Shown here: positions 1 to 10,660 of the stretch, piece by piece
Position numbering within the stretch: the stretch's first letter is position 1
Layout of the letters: each line of letters starts with the position of its first letter
NCBI GenBank assembly: GCA_947172415.1
Contig: OX359194.1
Coordinates: 186,001 to 250,000 of the forward strand
Direction of reading: 5' to 3'
DNA length: 64,000 nucleotides
From: Chondrosia reniformis
Lineage: Eukaryota; Porifera; Demospongiae; Chondrillida; Chondrillidae
Notes under the pieces: generated by a model
Databases searched by the model: none
Told to the model about the DNA's origin: nothing
The model's input: only the letters and a program-made list of their open reading frames with translations
Position numbers and translations under genes: made by a program

Positions 1-400
1 AAAAGGAATCTTACAAATATTCAGGGAAATCAGAAAGGATATTTCAAAAATGTTAGCTATTCCACACAGGTTCACACCCTAATGATATGTGGGACGGTAA
101 CACTCCTAGCTATGACAACACCATGGCGACAGGAACTGTATCGTGGAGACAGAGATTGAGATTCCAAGAAACAAGTATATAATGATAAGAATGGTAACTT
201 TATCTGAAATGGTTCTACTATGAAGACCACAACTGTTGCAGTAATCACATTCTACTCTTCCATATTCTGCATTCTGTTATTTGATGACAAATGTGTTAAA
301 ATAAGATGTTTGCATAATCAGAGAGATATGGAACATAATCAGAACATGAAAGCAACAATACATTTTATGTAAACTCCTTTGCCACATTAATAGCCCTTAC

Positions 401-1683
401 CTGATCTCCACTCTTTAAACCCGCATTCTACAAAGAAAGAAAGGTTAAACATAAACATTACATACGTAGCTTGGGACACACTAACAACTGACATTACAAT
501 ACAAGACAAATGAATATCTGCCATCCCTTTACATGCAATAGATAGTATGTGATTCAATATAAATTCTCAGAAAACTGTACTGTCCATTGAAGTGGAGCTT
601 ATATTTCCAGTCCAACAGAATATTCGGTATCAGTTTCTTGTATTTTTAAACAAACATTCACCTCAACCCTAAACCAGTTAATAGCTATTTGAAATTGAAG
701 ATTCAAAATAAACTTTATAGCTCAATGCATCAATTCACACAATAAAACTGGAAATCGATTTACATACGTACAACTATGCATGCCAACAATTGGTCCAATT
801 ACTTAGACTAATGTAGAAGGAATTTGCTCTATATTGTTCCATTACATTTCCCACAAGTGCATTATAAAGATATTTTATACAGTAATGAACATGGAATGTA
901 TACTTGAGTGGTTCATAATTACATACATACTTAAAGGAAATTTGAAATTAGTAGGAAAAGATCATTCAAACATAGACTATCTATACTTATACGGTCACGT
1001 AAGTATAGATAGTCTATGATTCAAATATATTTTTAGTCTTCAAAATACAGTTTAAATATAATTCTCTAACATATGAGTATATAGAGGGCTATCTCTGTTG
1101 CTCAAGTGAACACATTTCATTAAGTATAGCTGTGTCAATGAAATATTCCTGATACACACACTGACAACTATGCGATTCACTAGGTCGTACGGAACAATTG
1201 ATGAGTCATATACACACATACGAAATATGTACGTAAGAAGTACATTAACACGACTTGTACATAATGCGTGGAGCGATATGTACGTATTAGCCATAAAGTA
1301 AAGTCACTACAATTATCATCTAAAAAGGACAGTGTCGGCTAACGGTACTCAAAAATTCCCTTTCATCAACACTTTTGAGGATTCATTTTCAGTTCAATAC
1401 AATACAGCCGTCAGATTCGTCGCTCCTATCGCTAATACCACTTCCCAAATATCCGCATATTACAAGGAATGCCGACAAAGAGACTTATCTGCGATATCGT
1501 ACCTACCTCGGCCGGTCCGCCGGGAGTGACGTTATCGATACGGCACGTGTACAATTCCAGTGAAGATCCGTATAGCTTGGTCGTTCCTCTCAGAACCAGT
1601 CCCCATTCCTTTCCTTTCTTTAAAGTGACCTCTTTTGGTCTGACGATTGCAGACAGTTTAGGAGCACCCTCCTCCTCTGCCAT
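401..1683 (-). CDS. PDZ-domain protein, first two coding exons (partial)
   Basis: Exon 1 is 1683-1507. It starts at an ATG and encodes 59 residues, MAEEEGAPKL followed by a PDZ start: a basic strand, the carboxylate-loop-like segment EWGLVLRG, and RIDNVTPGGPAE. It ends at a GTAGGT donor. Exon 2 is a 27-nt microexon (427-401) encoding NAGLKSGDQ between a TTTGTAG acceptor and a GTAAGG donor. The join is in phase 0 and produces the usual PDZ pattern PGGPAE-NAGLKSGDQ. The rest of the gene lies beyond the left edge. PDZ domains bind C-terminal peptides of partner proteins and scaffold complexes. The parent family cannot be named from this much sequence. The 1.1-kb intron between the exons holds only AT-rich sequence and the 971-1018 hairpin. 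Positions 1-400 showed no further exon. Confidence 0.7.
971..1018. repeat. Perfect inverted repeat, 19-bp arms and 10-nt loop
   Basis: Positions 971-989 (CATAGACTATCTATACTTA) are the exact reverse complement of 1000-1018, separated by TACGGTCACG. It lies inside the intron of the PDZ gene. It could be the remnant of a small fold-back element or could form a structured RNA. There is no mature-miRNA evidence. Confidence 0.85.
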
Positions 1684-2016
1684 ATAGAGCTTGGGCAATA
1701 AAGACTGATGTTGCGCAATAATTACTCGGATACCAAATATGGCCGTTCGTCATTGCGTCTCTTTTTCCAAAATTCCGAAATAGCATATAGTATCTCTCAT
1801 ACCACCCAAACTTAGGAATGCTGTCAGAACGAATTATTAGACAGATACCAAGTGTTCCTGAGTTATTCACGTGTTTTCGCCTCTGCAAGTGGCGTGATGC
1901 TGTAAACACGAACAGCGCACTGGTAATTCCAGCACCTTTTCGAAGCAGCTGTGTCCTCTAGCGTTCAGATACAGGTCTGTGCTTATCAGCGCCTGTAACT
2001 GTGTCTGCTCGACGTC
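1684..2016. promoter_or_regulatory. Divergent promoter interval, PDZ gene / fucosyltransferase
   Basis: This 333-bp interval separates the PDZ gene start codon (minus) from the first in-frame ATG of the fucosyltransferase (plus). It is less AT-rich than the flanking introns. No TATA box or other defined element was recognised. The call rests on gene orientation only. Confidence 0.4.
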
Positions 2017-4721
2017 ATGGCAGTACTACCATGCTGGGGTGAGTGGGGTCGTTCCAGAGCTCGAGGTGAGTTAATACGGATCGAAATCATATCGAATAAA
2101 AATAACAGGTGGTTTATAGTATATCCGCAATGTTTATATACGCACATAGCTATGAAATTATTACTTGTGAGTTAGTTTGAAATGTAAGTTACTACATGTG
2201 AAACTGTGAATTAGTAAGCACATATAACTCCAATTTTTCTCTAAGAATGTTTACGTATGTATTTATTAAGCACTTTATATAAGTGTTCCCTTCCCTGTCT
2301 GTAGCTTGCTATAGGATGAGTGGGTTTAAGATAATTACAGTGCTTGCAGTCTGTCTGCTGCTCATTAACATTCATGTCAGAAGTAAGCTTTCAACACTCA
2401 CACTAGAAATGAAGACCGTCTCTCAGGGACACTTGCAAAATTCAAAACATTCCAACCTTCCCCATGGGATTCCTACTGATGAGGAATATGAACTAAAGAA
2501 GAATATAGACAGGTCTCCCTTGGAACATGTTACTGAGAAGGCTAGTATTTCTAAAGAAGTATATAGTAAGGATGCAGACAATGAAGATTTACCTTTGCAT
2601 CGATCTAAGCGATTAGTGGACATCACTAGTGGTCCAATGAGTACCACTGATCATGGGAATGTAATGAACCTAAACAATACCATTGTCCTCTACATCAATC
2701 GGAATCAGGAAATTACCAATCGGCAGACAAAGGAAGCTCTGTGGATGTACAAGAAGGAAGCAGAAAAGTGTGTTCTTCCTGAAGGATACAAGTGCAAGTT
2801 GTCTAGTAGCGAGGAGAGAGCTGTAGAAGCCGATGGTATTCTTCATGTCCCTTCACAAGTGAGTTCTATTGTATACATGTATGTAATTAATCATAGATAA
2901 TATATATGTTGTGGATCCTTACGAGTACTGACACAAAGTAATAGCTTCATATATATACATATGGTTCAAATAAAAAAAGCTTTTGGACTGCACATTAATC
3001 AGAAAATTAAAACAACTATAGAGCAATACTTTGTATATATAATGAAGTCATGGTACGTACATGTATATACAGTAAGAGCATTAGGATGTCTGTGCAGTTT
3101 AGAAGTAAGTGACAACCAAACGCATGGCCGTCACGGGTTGTGTCAGTGTTCATATATTTACACCTATATACACATTATATGGATGAAGGCATATAGAGAG
3201 ATATGTAAGTATTTAATAAGAATGAAATTACATTTTAACAAATTAGAAATTATCATTTAAGTGTGTTTAGTTTTTACATATATTGTCTGACAACAAGCTT
3301 GAGTCATGTGGCAACCATGACAACAAGCTTGAGTCATGTGACAACCATGACAACCATGAGTGGAATACAATACTTTGCATATTTCTAATATACGTAAATC
3401 TTCAGATATACACAACAATACAGTTGAGGTATTTAACAGTACAAATTTCAGATTCACACATGTATAGTGTCAGACTGTGTACAAAACTCATAAATGTACT
3501 TTGTATTTGATTGATAGTATATAGTACATATACCTGATCATGATGTAGAGAGAGAGAGAAAGGAGATATATAATATATATATGCACTATATTATTACATA
3601 TGCATGACATATGTATATAGTATATATCAGAAACACATTATTAAGTTAAAAAATATATAGGATTGGCTCAATGACCCACTGAGTTACAAGAAGGGCCAAA
3701 AGCATATTTGGTTCCAACCGGTTCCTCTAAGGATTTCCAACATGAACAGCCATCTTTTAAACTCATTCTTTGACATCACGATGACTTACAAGGAGAGTAG
3801 TACTATACCATTACTGAACATATGCCACAAGAGGAATATTGACTATTTCATTAAAGAGGGCAAGAATGCTACGGCTCGTAAGGAATTGTTGAGAAATCGC
3901 AATAAAGATATAGCAGTATTTATGGATGGGTGTAAGGCCAGTGGTAATTCACATTATGGAAAAAACACTATATATTTGAGAGCTTTGATGGAGCACATTA
4001 AAATAGATTCCTATGGCACCTGTTTCCATAATAAAGATGTCCCTTATCCAGTATGCAGCTCAAAGTGCTATCAGAATATTGCGCAAGGCTACAAAATGGT
4101 GCTCGCTTTGGATGATCCAACATTTGAAGGGTACATTGGTGAAGACATCTTCTTGGCCCTGAGGAGTGGGTCCGTACCAGTCTATTTGGGAAGTGACAAC
4201 ATATATAATTTCATACCTGGCGCACATACCTTGATATATGCCAGTGAGTCAATGATGAATGGACACTACTATGCTATTATTATATACCCTATAGTCCAAT
4301 ATTATACATGTTTCCATGCATAGCAATATATATAGTTAGTTATACATGTAATTTAAAGAGTATATGTATATATATAAGCACTTCATCTACATATACTCCT
4401 TCATACCAATGCACTTAATTGTAATTTATGTATACATGCGTACAATACAGTGTCTTACTGTATGTGGTTATCATTAAATAGCAATATATATTGTATATAG
4501 TATATAGTTTAGCTTAATTATTTTATTGTTAAGATGACTATAGAGATCCCGAAGAACTTGCCACTTTCCTTGAGGTTGTTCTGAACACGCCAGAGATGCT
4601 TGAGGACTATCAGGAGAGCTGGAATATCCGGAGACTGAAAAAGATATACAAGTCTGTTTGCTTCAATGGAGTCAGCCCTGTATGCCGTCTTTGTGAAATG
4701 TTGTACGAGATGAAAACGTAG
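2017..4721 (+). CDS. GT10-family alpha-1,3-fucosyltransferase (type II Golgi membrane protein)
   Basis: Transfers fucose from GDP-fucose to glycans in the Golgi lumen. Three internal exons close in phase: 2305-2858, 3661-4243 and 4534-4721. An upstream exon (2017-2065, donor GAG|GTGAGT) adds an in-frame ATG. With it the protein is 457 aa; from the ATG at 2316 it is 437 aa. The start at 2316 gives a classical signal anchor (ITVLAVCLLLINI) near the N-terminus. The catalytic C-terminal half carries the GT10 donor-binding signature: YKMVLALDDPTFEGYIGED, then LALRSGSVPVYLGSDNI. The extreme C-terminus has the conserved CRLC cysteine pair. Exon 2 opens with DWLNDPLSYKKGQKHIW, equivalent to the acceptor-side region. 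Which FUT subfamily it belongs to is not resolved. Confidence 0.85.
3289..3358. repeat. Short direct repeat, about 30-bp unit
   Basis: Two copies of ACAACAAGCTTGAGTCATGTG followed by (A/G)CAACCATG, plus a partial third, inside the first large fucosyltransferase intron (2859-3660). The rest of that intron shows only AT-rich and TATATA simple sequence. Confidence 0.8.
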
Positions 4722-5286
4722 GAGTTGAAATGTAGTCTATAGCCGTATTAACGGAATGAAATTTATTTTTAAATTGCATATCAGTGAACAAAATTTTCAA
4801 ACTTATATATAGGCATTGTTAACATATATTATCTGTTACAATCCATTATATATGTACATTAATGTTATGTTCATACATTATATACTGTAATATTATAATA
4901 GATTTTTCATAATGTATGTTTTTCTAATACATCAAATTTTGATATGGTCTCATACCACTAAATATTCTCAATGTCAATGCTGTTTACTATATTGAACTGC
5001 TAAAAATGTATATAGAAGAGAGTACAGTACCTACTATATATAACACTAAATGTACATATTTATATATGTGTACATACATACATACAGTATGTGCATATCT
5101 AAGCTGTTTTAAATAATCTGATAATGATGTCTATATTCAAAAATAAATCCCATAATATCATCAGTTCCTCATTACAGTAGACTGTTAAGCTGCCTTATTC
5201 AATACTTTCACTGTCTGCATTGAAATTTGACACCCTGTAGAGTTCAAAAAGGTAAACACTACACTGAAGGAGAATTTTGCTTAATC
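4722..5286. other. Convergent 3' interval, no gene seen
   Basis: Lies between the stop codons of the fucosyltransferase (plus) and gpcpd1 (minus). It is AT-rich with several AATAAA-like hexamers. Probably holds both 3' UTRs. No open frame or structured element was recognised. Confidence 0.6.
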
Positions 5287-8200
5287 TCACTTGTCACAGC
5301 AAATTCCATTCACTCCTTTCTTCTTCTGCTCTGTCACATTCTTCCTAATATTGTTCATCCAGCCCCACGATACAGTGAGTAGGTTGTCATCCATCAATCT
5401 CTTGATCAAAGATAGGTCGGCTAGTAAACTTTCAGACTCAATTGCTAATCCCTAAACCAGCAATTACAAAGCATCATCAAGTGGGCATTATTAATTACAG
5501 GATCTTACTCTTAGTTTCTTTCCTTTAACAAATGCAATTCCACCTCCCAGAAGCCTCCCCCTCAAGTCAACAGCTTGGGGGTAACAGGACATCTCTGTCT
5601 GGGTGATATAGAGTACAGGGTATCTAAACTGCTTAAGATTCAACCTATCATCCAACACAGAAGAGAAAGAAAACATAACTCACACCCCTTGCCACTCCCC
5701 CTCCCCCTCCCCCACACATCCCTTGCCACTCCCCCTCCCCCTTCCCCACACATCCCTTGCCACTCCCCATACTACACACACCCCTCGTCCCTCCCTGCCC
5801 CTCACACACCTTGTACAGTTACTTCAACTATATAGTTCACTGATGTAGGGAGAATGTCATGTAACGTAATATCATGTAACGTAATGTCATGTAACGTAAT
5901 GTCATGTAACGTAATATCATGTGATGTAATGTCATGTGACGTAATGTCATGTGATGTAATGTCATGTGATGTAATGTCATGTGACGTAATGTCATGTGAT
6001 GTAATGTCATGTGATGTAATGTCATGTGACGTAATATCATGTGACTAGCTGCTTCTCACATGTGACAAAGATCAGCATCAAAACTGCTGAGAACGATATC
6101 CCTCTCCCCCCCAAACTTGAAAACATGTTCTATGACAACATTGGCCATCAGATTCCTCTCAGTAAATTCAAACATTTCCTCACCAGCCTATAAAGACATG
6201 GAATATCATTCAGTAGGAACACATTAGGAAATGCATGGATTTAGACCAGGGATCCACGTCATATATATGCACACACACACTATGTATGTATGCGTATGCA
6301 CCACTCAAACCTTTGTCCACAGCCTCACTTACCATATTTGGGAGTGGGTACTTGACCTCGATGTCAAAGCCAATGTCTTGAGGAGTGTGCTCAAGGATCT
6401 AATAACAATACACAACTATTAAATACATTTTGTTTAATATGTATGTTTCACAAAACATTGAAGCAATAAAAAGTAGTGCAGTATATACGTATATAATAAT
6501 AGAGTTGAAGTGCTAACTAACCTCTTGTAAAGTGGGTAATATCTTTGACTCCAAGTCACCGGATGTGTTCAAAAACATTAGCTCTTTGTCTGAAGGAAAC
6601 GGATAATTACTAGCATGCAATGTAATCCTAATAATACACCAGAACAATAACTGATTAGAGGAACATCACATCACAGCCCTAGAATACAACACAAAATTAT
6701 TGTTCAAATATTTGATAAGTAACTTTTGATAAGTAACTTTAAAGGTAGAAGGTGGAACAATGCATGTAGTTCCTCACCTCGACATTCCTCTTTGAGGACA
6801 TTGGTGTGGTAGATACAGAATTGTGTGAGCTCCTCGTAGGTCAAGTCCTTTATCATAGCAGTGTGATAGCCACATTCCTCACTATCAACCTAACAGGACG
6901 GCACATAAGACACCTTGGGGGTAGTCTAAGTACAAGATAGGGCATGGTGAGGTGATGTGTGGTGTGATTTATACAGTATATAGTGTTCATGTGATTCAAA
7001 CCTTTTTTGAAGCTATGGACACTTCAAAATCATGATATACTACAGGAACATTGTCTGCAGTTAATTGAACATCTAACTCAACAAAATGGCATCCCTAACA
7101 AGACAAAAAGGTCATAAAGTACTCCAGTGTATTTAATAGGGCGGCCATATTTTTCAGCCATCCCTACTTAAAGCTAGGGTACGACTCCAAAGTACTTGTA
7201 CTGTACATAAATATGACTCATTTATTACATTTCTCTTTCCTTCCTTGAAAGCTGCAATTGTGTTCTCCTTGATCTTGCGTCTCCTATATACAGCAGGTAA
7301 AAGATATGCATCATAGAGCGCAAGAAGATTCCAACAACTCCTTCCTCAGTTATACAAGATATCCGAGGAGATAAGACTGACACAGATGGACTATATATAC
7401 AGTATACAGTATATAGTGTTCATGTGACACCCATTTCTACTATAAAAGTATTGGCATATCAAAAACGCCACATTCCTATCTCAAAGACTACAACATACAA
7501 TAGAGCTATCTCCTCCACTGATCACACGACTGCTCATAGCTATAGAGATGAGATAGGAATGTACTCACTCTGTGAGATGTTTGAAGGTAGCACCAGCACC
7601 TCGATGACCAATGTATAGCACCTTGCCTTTGTACGACAAGCTGTCCACTTTAGAGAGGTCATGCACCAGAGAACTTTGTACTGGGTTGGTGCACATATAA
7701 TCCACTGAAGAATGGAAAACATTGAAAGTACATAAATACCACTAGCAATTATACGTATATGAATATGTGCATAATCAAAGTGATATTCAAACCACAAGTA
7801 TTGTATAGGAAAAACATGAAAGAAGCTATTTCTGTGAATCAAACAATTGCCACAGCAATGTTCTGAATACTTCCCTCTTTAGCTATCAACCATCCAGTAA
7901 TGGTCACACTAATTAGTGGCGATCTGCTATTCTACTTTACCATGCAGTATGTCTCTGGGTGAACAATGAATTTGACCACATACAAATACATGCAGGTCAG
8001 TGAGGCCACTTGTGTATATATTCTCTAATAAAGTATTTGTGTTATAAAACATGCTTACTGTACCTCATGTTCACAAGAATAGCATGAATAAGGAACATGA
8101 ATATAACCAGTACTCTCACAGAGAGGTCCTCACATCTGATGGTTCCCACGGGAACAGCCTCCTTGTTAAAGAGGGGCTGGTGTAGTGTCCCATAGAGGTT

Positions 8201-9764
8201 GCCAGCGAGCTGGTCATAGTGAACCAGGCACCTTCCCACCTCCCTGTCTCCCTTTCCTTCCAACACCTCCAGACACACAGACTAGAGGAAGCAAGGATAC
8301 CTATTGTGAGTGTGACTGCATGACATGTGCTGCAGTTGGAATATGTCAAGATAAGTAGACCTTACAGTACAAAATGGCTGACTTACAGAATAGTTTGTTT
8401 TATAAAAGTTCCATGAATATGAAATGATATCTTGCTGTGTATTGAAGGATACAGCATTGTCACTGTATGGTTCACAATCTGTCACAGAACCTAACAAATA
8501 TACACAAACAGCAAGTACAGACAGGAAGTACACAAACAGGAAGTACACAAACAGGAAGTATACAGAAGGGCAAGCACCTTTAATAGTGTTTAGGATCTGC
8601 CATTCAATCAGAGAAGGAAAGGAACTTCCAAGTCTGTGACCATCCTGTGGGAATATGAATCATTACAAACTTTCTACTTTGCTAACTGTATATTTACTTT
8701 AACTAGTGATATCTTTATTCTGAAATCTGATTGGTGGCAATCATCTTGCAACTTTATACAAGTTTCGTTTGAAGAATGGAGACTCAAGTGCATTTGACTG
8801 ACATGTTCAAGCCATCCCACGTGGACACTGCGATGGTCTGCAAGGAACATTAAGAGGATTTGATTGAACAGCAACAAAGTACACTACAATTTTAATCATG
8901 ATGTCATTTTCATCTAAATTATGTTTTCTTGTTATATTGACCAACTCTCCGCCATTCTCTCTTATACAGTGCCACAAAGCACTTGTATATTCCTCACACA
9001 AACAGCACATATAATATGTCTGTACCGTTCTCATCAATTCCAAACTTTCCATCATCAACAGTGAGTGAATCCTGGTTCTTCAAATCAGCTGATCTCACTT
9101 TACCTTCCATCTCCCTCACAACAATTATTTCCTGTTGGGAGAGAACTATGGGATGGCCAATGAAGTAGCGATACTGCACTGATCGGACATCCACCACTTT
9201 CACACTGCACTTCCACAGACTTGCACTATATAAGCAGACAGCAAGTATTGCAGTGGAATTCTCTATTGTCATATAGCTACTGTTCAATAACATACATATA
9301 TATATCTTTTCCTATACTACTATGTTAACAGATGACAACAGAGGAGAGCAAAGCTGCAATAAGTTCTGCGCACTACTGGCAATCAGAAAAGACATTTTCA
9401 TAGAACATGCTAACTTATATTTTAATTCATTAGTCAATGAAACTATTGTCTTAGTGACCCAATTTATCAACATTAGCAAGTGTCAATTAATAAACTTATT
9501 ATATACACTAACTCTCTTGTTGGAGATTACCTAATAATAATAATATTCAGCTTTACAGCTCAGAACAAGTGTCCTCAAATACGATACAAAGAGAAACGCT
9601 ATGATATTGTCATTAAACTATACGAACTTTGGTTGATGACCAATTTGCTCCATTTTACAGCTCGTCCCCGTCCTCCAATTCCCAAGCTCTGTTGTGTTAC
9701 CAGTCACAAAGAGACACTCATGGCGACGAGTGTCCGCTCGGACCCTCAAAGTTAACACAGCCAT
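5287..9764 (-). CDS. gpcpd1: Glycerophosphocholine phosphodiesterase, GPCPD1/GDE5 type (CBM20 + GDPD)
   Basis: Hydrolyses glycerophosphodiesters such as glycerophosphocholine; the family is cytosolic. Exon 1 (9764-9659) starts MAVLTLRVRADTRRH and contains VTGNTTELGNW, a CBM20 starch-binding fold opening. Exon 9225-9026 continues CBM20 with LWKCSVKV, VQYRYF and DDGKFGI. Further phased exons are 8837-8698, 8644-8578, 8478-8387, 8281-8059, 7704-7569, 7283-7229, 7094-7002, 6889-6778, 6589-6522, 6398-6333, 6187-6060, 5644-5509 and 5451-5287. GDPD motifs: IGHRGAG (7704 exon), ENTIAAF, FVELDVQL with the metal-binding Glu and Asp, VYHDF, IVLSSFDADLCHM, YPVLYITQ, and a C-terminal GVNGICCDK. Exon 1 leaves one base and the 9225 exon needs two, so at least one short exon between 9300 and 9658 is unresolved. 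Assignment to the family is firm. Confidence 0.9.
5689..5800. repeat. C-rich imperfect tandem repeat
   Basis: Repeats of CCCTTGCCACTCCCC(CT) separated by CACACAT, in the gpcpd1 intron between exons 6187-6060 and 5644-5509. Strong purine/pyrimidine strand bias. Confidence 0.8.
5851..6045. repeat. 15-bp minisatellite, ATGTCATGTGACGTA family
   Basis: About 13 tandem copies of a 15-bp unit, with AACGTA units on the left grading into GATGTA and GACGTA units on the right. It ends 15 bp before the donor of gpcpd1 exon 6187-6060. Repeat-derived frames on both strands are open but have no coding character. Confidence 0.9.
7138..7181. mobile_element. Fragment of a dispersed element related to the 60.2-kb insertion
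   Basis: The segment AGGGCGGCCATATTTTTCAG followed by CCATCCCTACTTA matches, in reverse complement, the left edge of the inserted DNA near 60170-60215 (GGCCGCCCTAT and TAAGTAGGAATGG). It lies in a gpcpd1 intron. Only about 45 bp align by eye. Confidence 0.45.
8515..8565. repeat. Three copies of a 15-bp repeat
   Basis: AGGAAGTACACAAAC occurs three times in tandem in a gpcpd1 intron just upstream of the 8478 acceptor. Confidence 0.8.
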
Positions 9765-10361
9765 ACAGACCTACTGTGTTGCAGTCCAGTAACCACAGGA
9801 ACTAGGCTAGAGGCTATCTATACTACGTTAACAACTATTAAGCAAATTACAACTTTAAGAACCGGTTACATCATTCATCATTAACCTCTCGAACAGCTGT
9901 AGTATCACTTAGCGGGGGCGTTGTTTCACCTTTATAAAAGGTCATACTGACAATCTAAATTACATTGTATACAGTTTTATAGGGTGCATTAGAAAATGTT
10001 AACACTGCTGCTGCGATTAAACTTCTTTGCCCCAAAATTAATACTTGAGTCTCCCTTTCTCTTTGCTACCTTCAGTTCACTAGAAGTGAAAGAGATTAAA
10101 CTACTTGTAAAACACTGTAATAAAAAACACAATTCTTCTACATACTATGTATATGTACAGTAAAAGGCCTACATATAGGGAACTACGTAAATCTAGTCAG
10201 AGCTTGGATGAGGATACAAGAATCTTCTCTTTATTCTTCTGTTCCACCGGGCCAGACAGTGTATATACGTATAATCCTACCTTTGAAACACTATATGTAA
10301 TACGTACTTACATATATATGACAATGATCATCTTTTAACAAGCTATCTTATATATGTAGTA
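9765..10361. other. Intergenic, gpcpd1 promoter side
   Basis: AT-rich sequence between the gpcpd1 start codon and the retroelement tail at 10362. It should contain the gpcpd1 promoter (minus strand) and the wee1 3' UTR. No specific element was recognised. Confidence 0.5.
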
Positions 10362-10593
10362 GCCAAGGATTCACAGAAGATCAAGATAAAGAACTCCCAG
10401 GATCACTGATGAAGGGTGGAATTCTCAGAAACGGCTGTCTGACCCAGTGGAGAAGAAGATGAAAGAAAGGAAAAGAAGGAAGAAAAGACTACTGTATCTT
10501 CAATCTAAAGCTCTCTTTAGGTTTAGTTCCCCTATAGGCTCTTTTTACAGAATAGGCATATAGCATGTAGGAAAATGGTATCTTAGATTTTTC
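10362..10593 (+). mobile_element. 5'-truncated retroelement tail (copy 1 of 3)
   Basis: Starts GCCAAGGATTCACAGAAG and ends CTTAGATTTTTC, collinear with 30031-30272 and with the last 242 bp of the reverse-transcriptase element at 34091-34332. This copy has a short internal deletion near 10391. TGTAGTA flanks both sides (10355-10361 and 10595-10601), as expected for a target-site duplication. It lies just downstream of wee1. Confidence 0.8.
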
Positions 10594-10660
10594 TTGTAGT
10601 AGGTACATACGTATCTAAGGCATCCATACATATGTCTACTTGTGATGGACAATATTCCAC

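Noticed and set aside
6060-6187. Apparent frameshift in gpcpd1 within GGGGGGG
   Set aside because: Recounting the homopolymer (seven C on the plus strand) gives a continuous frame through GGERDIVLSSFDADLC.
9294-9658. Candidate missing gpcpd1 CBM20 exon near 9540-9590 (reading VSLCIVFEDTCSE on the minus strand)
   Set aside because: The residues fit, but the available acceptor does not match the phase left by exon 1, so it was not added to the model.
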